A DNA stretch of 64,000 bases, taken from Tenrec ecaudatus (lineage: Eukaryota > Chordata > Mammalia > Afrosoricida > Tenrecidae). Both the position numbers and the translations under genes were made by a program. Shown piece by piece: positions 58,430 to 64,000 of this stretch. The DNA lies in NCBI RefSeq assembly GCF_050624435.1, contig NW_027459441.1, positions 186,001 to 250,000 on the forward strand, written 5' to 3'. Numbering within the stretch: position 1 is the first letter of the stretch; every line of letters starts with the position of its first letter. The notes beneath the pieces are model-generated. The model saw nothing but the letters and a program-made list of their open reading frames with translations, made no database searches and was not told the DNA's origin.

Positions 58430-59270
58430 ATCAAGATTGAAGGAAGCCAGGTTCATAATCCGGCACATGCAAATGACATAAAACTACATGTTGTAAGACA
58501 ATATGACTTGTAGAACTTACTGATAAAGAGCAGGGATTACTGCCTTCACTTTAGATTAAAATTCAATGTAAAGAAAATTAAACTCCCTAATATGGGACCA
58601 ATGGAAAGTATCAGGATAAATGGGGATAATATTGAAATTTGGAAGAAGTTCATCTCTCTTGGATCTACAATCAATATTCATGGAAGCTTGACTCAATCAA
58701 CTGCTGCATTTAGTTGAGGAAACCTGCTGCACAGACCTCGTCAAAGGTGAAGAGCAAGGAAGTCTCTTTGAAGACTCAGATGTACCTGGCCCAAATTATG
58801 AGGTTTCCAATTGTCTCATGTGCATGTCAAAGTCGGACAATGAATGAAAAGGATGAAAGATCAAACGATGTACCTGAATTATGGTACTGGAGAATAATTT
58901 GATGGTAGGATGGACCACCAGAAGAACAAACAATTGTATATTGAATGATGTGCAATGCTTAATAGAAAGAAGGGAGGAGGTGATTACTTCATCTCAAGTA
59001 CTTCGGACATTTGTTAGGAAAATCAGAACTTGGATAAGGACCTAATGCTTTATGAAACATAAGGTTATTAAAAAAGGTAACTTTTAACAAGCTAGATTGG
59101 CACAGTAACTGCAAAAAAGGCCTCATACATCACAACTGTGAGAATGAAGCAAGACCTACGCTTCATTCTGTTTTCTCTAGTGTTGCTGTGGGTCCAAATT
59201 TATTTGATAGGACTTAAAACAGCAAAATGCAAGGTCAATGACAAACATTGAACTCAATGCAGAGTAAGTG
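58430..59270 (+). mobile_element. RTE/BovB-like ORF2 relic
   Basis: Plus-strand frames with stops carry the RTE RT C-terminal style: SKVKSKEVSLKTQMYLAQIM followed by RFPIVSCACQSRTMNEKDER and PELWYWRII, then PEEQTIVY. Decayed, non-coding. Confidence 0.65.
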
Positions 59271-59344
59271 AAGGCATTCACCTTTCAAATTGGAATCAGA
59301 TAAGGCTATCATTAAATACCAATCTTAATTCGTATTGTGCTGAA

Positions 59345-60575
59345 ACTGTGGTAGTTAAATAATCTGGTGTCAGCTTGAGAATATTGAAAGTGAAGGGGTG
59401 GAATTTAGCCTGTCAATCGGGTCACAGCTTGATGACCTCATTTGGTAATGCTATGGAAATAAATAGCTTGCTGGAGGAGGGATACACACTCACTCTAGTT
59501 GTGGGATACAAAATGCCCCCCAGCTTTGTCTCACACAAATTTCTGACAAACAGAGGTTATTTGAAAGCTCATGGTGGGAGGTCAGATGCTTAGACATATT
59601 CCTCCTGCAGGCATCTGTTCCACTCTAGGTGGGGTACCCACCCAACTGTTAATGGTTTCCATGGAGAGCCAGGAAACAGGTCAAACCTGCTTGGTGACAT
59701 ACAAAGTTAGGCTGCCATCCTGAATCTAGGATCCACCCATCTTATCACATGTAAACCCTTAATCCCTCCTCTTCCTATAGTGTATGTACCCCTATATCAC
59801 CCCCCCTACCACTACTGTATTACCTATTCCACAACCCTTTTCTCTGATGTATGTCTTTACCTGTAATTCGGGGGCTTACATGCCCCACCCAAAAGAAGAT
59901 ATATAAGCCTGGGTTAACAATATAAAGCCCTCTCCCCTCACTCTCCCTGGCTCTCAGCTCTCCCTTCATCTCCCTCCATCCTTGCTCCCCTGTTCCCTTT
60001 CCCATTGTCCTCCTTCCTCTCCCCCTCTCTCCTGCCCTCCTGTCTCCCATCTCCACGTGGACCACCAAGTGGGGCTGAGGTGAGCATGCTACCAGGAAAT
60101 GTGTCTGACTCCATTATTTCAATCTCTCTTCTAATCTCTCCGTATTCTCTAGGACTTTATTATAATCTTTATATATCTCAACTGTACTATTGTGCCTATC
60201 AAACCTGCAATTAGTTGTGGGAGGCTGACCTTTACCTCACACTCCCTGTGACACGTTCCTGCTGATAAGACACATGGAGCTACACTAGATTCCTGCAGCT
60301 GGAGGATCCTGTAGCATTGAGCGTTTCCATTGCCTCTGGATCCACAAGTCTTTCCACCTACTGGCCTGCGATCTTCCTGTATCCAGGGTCATTGCATGTG
60401 TTGCATGAGTCTGAAGCGGTATTTTTAGATTGGTATTGGACATATGGGTTAATATAGGACGTATGGACTTGGATAGGATGTTTTCTCAATATACAATTGC
60501 TCTTTTATGTAAAGGTCTTTCTTAAACAGATTTGAGTGTCTATGAGTTTGTTTCTCTAGTCCACCCTGACTAACA
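59345..60575 (-). repeat. TG...CA interspersed repeat, split by an LTR-like insertion
   Basis: Left part 59345-59490 and right part 60237-60575 of one reverse-orientation copy, separated by the element at 59490-60236. Confidence 0.6.
59490..60236 (+). repeat. Solo LTR-like element, copy 2, nested in another repeat
   Basis: Homologous to 25225-25950 (shared CCATGGAGAGCCAG, AAAGTTAGGCTGCCATCCTG, ATATATAAGCC TATA region). It interrupts the TG...CA-family repeat whose halves lie at 59345-59490 and 60237-60575. A short repeat CACACTC at both edges is the possible target-site duplication. Confidence 0.6.
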
Positions 60576-60589
60576 CAAACTTTGAACAA

Positions 60590-60960
60590 TAGCTATCAGT
60601 CAACAAATGAAAACCAAATGCATCCTAAATGGCAACAAAGAGGTAAAACTCTCTATAATTGCTGATGACAACTCTCTGTAATTGCTGATGATTTTCTAAA
60701 CATAGAAAATCCAAAAGCCCTAGAAGAAAATTGTTGAAAGCTCTGAAAAGGAAATCAGAAAATAATATCATTTACAATAGCTACCTAAAAGATAAAATAA
60801 ATGGAATAAACCTAAGAGAACCAAAGTCTTGTAGAAAGAAGTCTATAAGAAAAACACTACTCCAAGTTACCAAAAGAAATGCAAATAATGAGACTAATGG
60901 ACCATGTTCATGAAGCAGAAGGCTCAGCTTTGTGAAAATAACACACTCTAAGCAATCTAT
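60590..60960 (+). repeat. Old L1 ORF2 fragment
   Basis: Frames with IENPKSPRRKLLKAL and DKINGINLREPKSCRKKSIR match L1 ORF2 style. Confidence 0.55.
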
Positions 60961-61019
60961 AATTATAATGCAATTACCATTATAATTAACTTCTGACCAA
61001 GATCCCAGTGTCTATCTTC

Positions 61020-61620
61020 AAGGACATGGAAATTACTGACCATATTTTAAAAGAAATGGGAGGAGATGAGTCACTCAGGGTTCAGTGTAGCAACAATGAA
61101 AATCAAAACCTTCCTCTAGTGCTTGAACGCTTCCTCCCCTCAATTCTCATGATCCCAATTCTGCCTTGGGGACCTGGTTAGACCAGAGGATGCACAGCGG
61201 TGCAGTAAGGATCTGGAAACAGGGAATCTAGGACGGATGAACCCCTTAGGACCAGCGGTGAGAGTGGCGACACCTGGAGGGAAGGGGGTATAGAAAGGGA
61301 GAACCGATCTAGGGGATCTACATGTAACCTCCTCTCTGGGTGATGGGAAACGGGAAGGAAGGTGAGGGGAGAGACCGGACAGTGTAAGATAAGATAAAAT
61401 AATAATTTATAAACTATTAAGGGTTCATGGGGGAGGGGGGAGAAAAGAGGGAGGGGTAGGGGAAAAAGGAAAATGAGATGATTCCAGGAACCCAAGTGGA
61501 AGGCGAATTTTGAGAATGATGAGGGCAATGAATGTATAAGGATGCTTTACTCATTTGATGTATGTATGGATTGTGATAAGAGTTGTATGAGCCCCAATAA
61601 AATGATTTATTAAAAATTAC
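61020..61620 (+). repeat. RTE-derived repeat, 3' part
   Basis: Ends AAGAGTTGTATGAGCCCCAA TAAAATG; same family as 9940-10825. Confidence 0.7.
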
Positions 61621-61689
61621 TCTTCAACTTAAAAAAATGAAACAAATCCATCATAAAAAGGCCAAAACTACACAGACACTCCATACCTA

Positions 61690-61890
61690 GGAGATCCAGT
61701 GGTGTTGTAGATTACAAAATAGACTACTATTTGCAAGTTCTGCAGTTCAAGACCATCATCTAATCCTCAGGAGAAAGACAAAGCTTTCTGATCATGGAAG
61801 GTTTTACAGTCTCAGAAATCCAAAGGGGCAATGATGGTTTGTCCTGTACAGTTTCTATGAATCTTAATTGATTCAACAGCAGTTAAGTTG
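61690..61890 (+). repeat. AfroSINE-like SINE
   Basis: GATCCAGTGGTGTTGTAGAT, TTCTGCAGTTCAAGACCATC and GGTTTTACAGTCTCAGAAAT; directly precedes the inverted V fossil at 61.9 kb. Confidence 0.6.
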
Positions 61891-61899
61891 GGTGTTTGG

Positions 61900-62265
61900 G
61901 GGTGGGGGGACAATCCCTATAACTGCACCTGAGATTGACCTATGGGAAAACGGACAATCACAGTTTAAGTGGATCATCGCTAGACTTGTCTCTGAGTCCC
62001 TAAGACAGTCTTCTCTGGAAATGTCCACCTGGAAAAAAAATCACTCACTTGTGTCTCAGGTATTCTGGATGTGAATGAGCTAGTTTCTAGAGAATATACT
62101 AGAACAGATTGATCCATATATAAAGCCAAGGGTCACACAGCAGAATATGTTTCACAAATCCAGGCAGATGAACTACCTCAAGAAATGATTTCAAAATACT
62201 TTCCCTATGCAAATGAATGGATTGAAATTGAGGACACAACCTTGTATGAGTGTGCAAGATAAAAA
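61900..62265 (+). pseudogene. Inverted VH3-like fossil
   Basis: Plus-strand V remains. The FR3 end is clear: MQMNGLK in one frame and, after a 1-nt shift, EIEDTTLYECAR, matching LQMNSLKTEDTAVYYCAR with tyrosine changed to glutamate. Upstream LHLRL after a glycine-rich stretch resembles FR1. The sequence is related to the fossil at 19.4-19.8 kb over most of its length (shared GCACCTGAGAT, GACAATCACAGTT, TCCTCTGGAAA-type blocks). No heptamer follows the TGTGCAAGA. Orientation is opposite to the minus-strand V segments. Confidence 0.6.
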
Positions 62266-62489
62266 CAAATTTTAAAAAAATGTCCCCAAACAAAGCAACA
62301 CACTCAGGGAATTAAAATAGAGATAAAATGACTCCAGGTGGGAATACACAGTTAAAATGGAGTCGGCATAAGTCTAAACATAGGACAAGCTGCTAGAAAC
62401 TTCTTCAGAGGAAACAGAAATTTACCTTTGGGCAATAAATAAGCAGGAGCAGCTCCCACACTCCCCCGGCTTTGTAAAAATTAAAGAAA

Positions 62490-63540
62490 CAACGCAAAAT
62501 TCTTGAAGAGTGTATGTGGGAAGGGAGATCTTCCGTACTTGGCTCTTGCCCTTCTATCGAGACCAATACGCTTTCCCAAAGAAAGACTGGCCTTCACTTT
62601 GGCTGAGTTCCTGCTCACTGAACCCCATCTTTGTACAGCTGGGCCTGTCTCTTTCTCCTTTTACTTGCCACCTGCCAGACTGTTGACTGATAGCCACCAA
62701 CCTGGGTCACCTCGCTTGAGGCCTCCAGTCCTGGAAGGACTTAGCCCAGCTACCTGGGAATGCCAATCATGTCTCAGTGCGCCGTGCGTGCGCTGGAATA
62801 TCACTTCAACAACCTCAAGGGTGGGTGTACTCCCCGCAGACACCCTACTGGCTGGCAAGGAGCCAGGGCATTTCCAGACCTGGGTTCTCCCCCCGCCCCG
62901 CTCCCCGGGGAAAGTTACTGCACAGGTCACAACATTGGGCAAACCTCTGGAGGAAGCCCTAACGTTCTGTGCACCAGCTGCAACCACTCGCTTCCTGAAT
63001 AGCGTTCACTTCTTCATAGCGAGAGAAGAAAGGGACCCGGGGCTCATCTTTGAGCTGAAGATGTTCCAGGAGTCTCGGGAAGGTGGCACACTGTATGGAG
63101 ACAATGCAGGGGGCTTAGGAGAGACCTGCAAAGCGACTAATCGGGAACACAGACGCCCAAAGCCAGTCTGGGATCCCCCTTTCTCCAACAGGTTTCTCGC
63201 AAGGAATTCCAACCAATCCCCAAACAGGGGGATGGGACCAGTCTCTGGGACACCCTCCCACATCTCACCGTACAAGGGGAGAGGTACTGGATAAGAGGAG
63301 GTGAGGGGAGAAGGGTGCTTGCACCCGAGCCAGGCTGCTGTGTGCGGCAAGGTCACCCCAACTGGTCACCAACACGACCCCAACGTGGGCGCGCCGACTA
63401 CACAGAGCTCAGGCTGCAACACTTCTCTGGCTCCACACCGTGCACAGCAAGTAGGAACCTAGCTATGACCCTCACTTCCGGCTAGGACACTGCCACTTCT
63501 GTCCTGTCTCAGCGTGACCCGGAATAGGAGAAGCATAGTC
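62490..63540 (+). repeat. GC-rich repeated unit, copy C
   Basis: Plus-orientation copy of the 15.5-kb unit. A 263-codon open frame (62503-63294) crosses it, but the corresponding frame is not open in copies A and B, so it is taken as chance in GC-rich DNA. Confidence 0.65.
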
Positions 63541-64000
63541 ATGGGTGTGATTGGGAAACACATAAGTGAAAATTCAGTCAGGACAGACTTCATTAAGCAC
63601 AGATATTCAGGAAAATATGGATGTGGTAGAGGTTAATATGGATGTGGCAGAGACATCAAAAACAGTAGTTCCTGGTGCTTAAATTCCCACCAACGTATCT
63701 GAACGTTTGTTCTTCATAACACTGACCATACAGGAAATAATTCAGATGAGTTGGAAATAATGCAATGTGTAGGTCTTAGTGGGGAAAACCCCCCCCCCAC
63801 CAGATTCTTATCCTGAAAAACGGTTAGATTAGTATTACATGTATGATCAAAGTCACATATCCCATACAGCACTGAGCTAAAAGCACCAACCTGTGACATT
63901 CAGTATCCACATCGGAAAAGGTGACGCCTGAGTCACTGTGATAGTGGGTCAGGATGTCATTCTCTTACAACCAGAATCTCACAGCTGTGCTCAGGGCCTC

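Noticed and set aside
17729..60575. CRISPR-like or tandem array interpretation of the regularly recurring repeats
   Set aside because: The repeats are ~500 bp, dispersed, in both orientations and diverged, as expected for mammalian interspersed elements.
62503..63294. 263-codon open frame in GC-rich copy C
   Set aside because: The same region in copies A and B is not open in the corresponding frame, and no domain is recognisable. Long chance frames are expected in GC-rich DNA.

Overview
This window is mammalian germline DNA from a decaying stretch of an immunoglobulin heavy-chain variable (IGHV) cluster. The evidence is repeated V-exon remains (framework codons, the second-cysteine region ending in TGT GCA AGA or similar), 46-nt leader exons, ATGCAAAT octamers, and 23-type recombination signal sequences (RSS: CACAGTG, about 23 bp, ACACAAACC). 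The interspersed repeats point to an afrotherian (tenrec, golden mole, elephant, hyrax or similar): there are many tRNA-derived AfroSINE-like copies and RTE/BovB-like LINE pieces. I cannot fix the species.

Layout. Nine V segments or relics with an RSS or RSS remnant lie on the minus strand, near 8.7, 20.4, 24.8, 29.5, 41.8, 43.4, 52.9, 55.4 and 57.3 kb. A further minus-strand relic lies at 46.1 kb, and an orphan RSS with no V exon lies at 26.6 kb. Two very old VH3-like fossils, at 19.6 and 62.1 kb, lie on the plus strand. I see no V gene that is intact from leader to RSS. The best is the clan II (IGHV4-like) segment at 29.4-29.9 kb. Its V exon is fully open with a perfect RSS and carries an extra pair of cysteines, but its leader exon is one nucleotide short. 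No D, J or constant segments were recognised.

Between the V segments the DNA is mostly mobile-element debris: an internally deleted class II (betaretrovirus-like) provirus with a 413-bp LTR at 38.0-40.7 kb, a class I (gammaretrovirus-like) gag fossil at 11.3-12.1 kb, two copies of a ~740-bp LTR-like element, at least eleven copies of a ~500-600-bp repeat with TG...CA ends, RTE/BovB and L1 fragments, AfroSINEs and simple repeats. Processed pseudogenes of cyclophilin A, histone H2B and ATP synthase subunit c are present, and a 28S rRNA fragment abuts the H2B copy head to head.

Two larger duplications stand out. A ~2.1-kb unit carrying a V pseudogene occurs at 7.1-9.2 and 51.2-53.3 kb. A GC-rich ~1-1.4-kb unit of unknown nature occurs three times (15.5-16.9, 30.1-31.1 reversed, 62.5-63.5 kb). 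Apart from possible contributions of V segments by recombination or gene conversion, nothing here looks like an expressed protein-coding gene.
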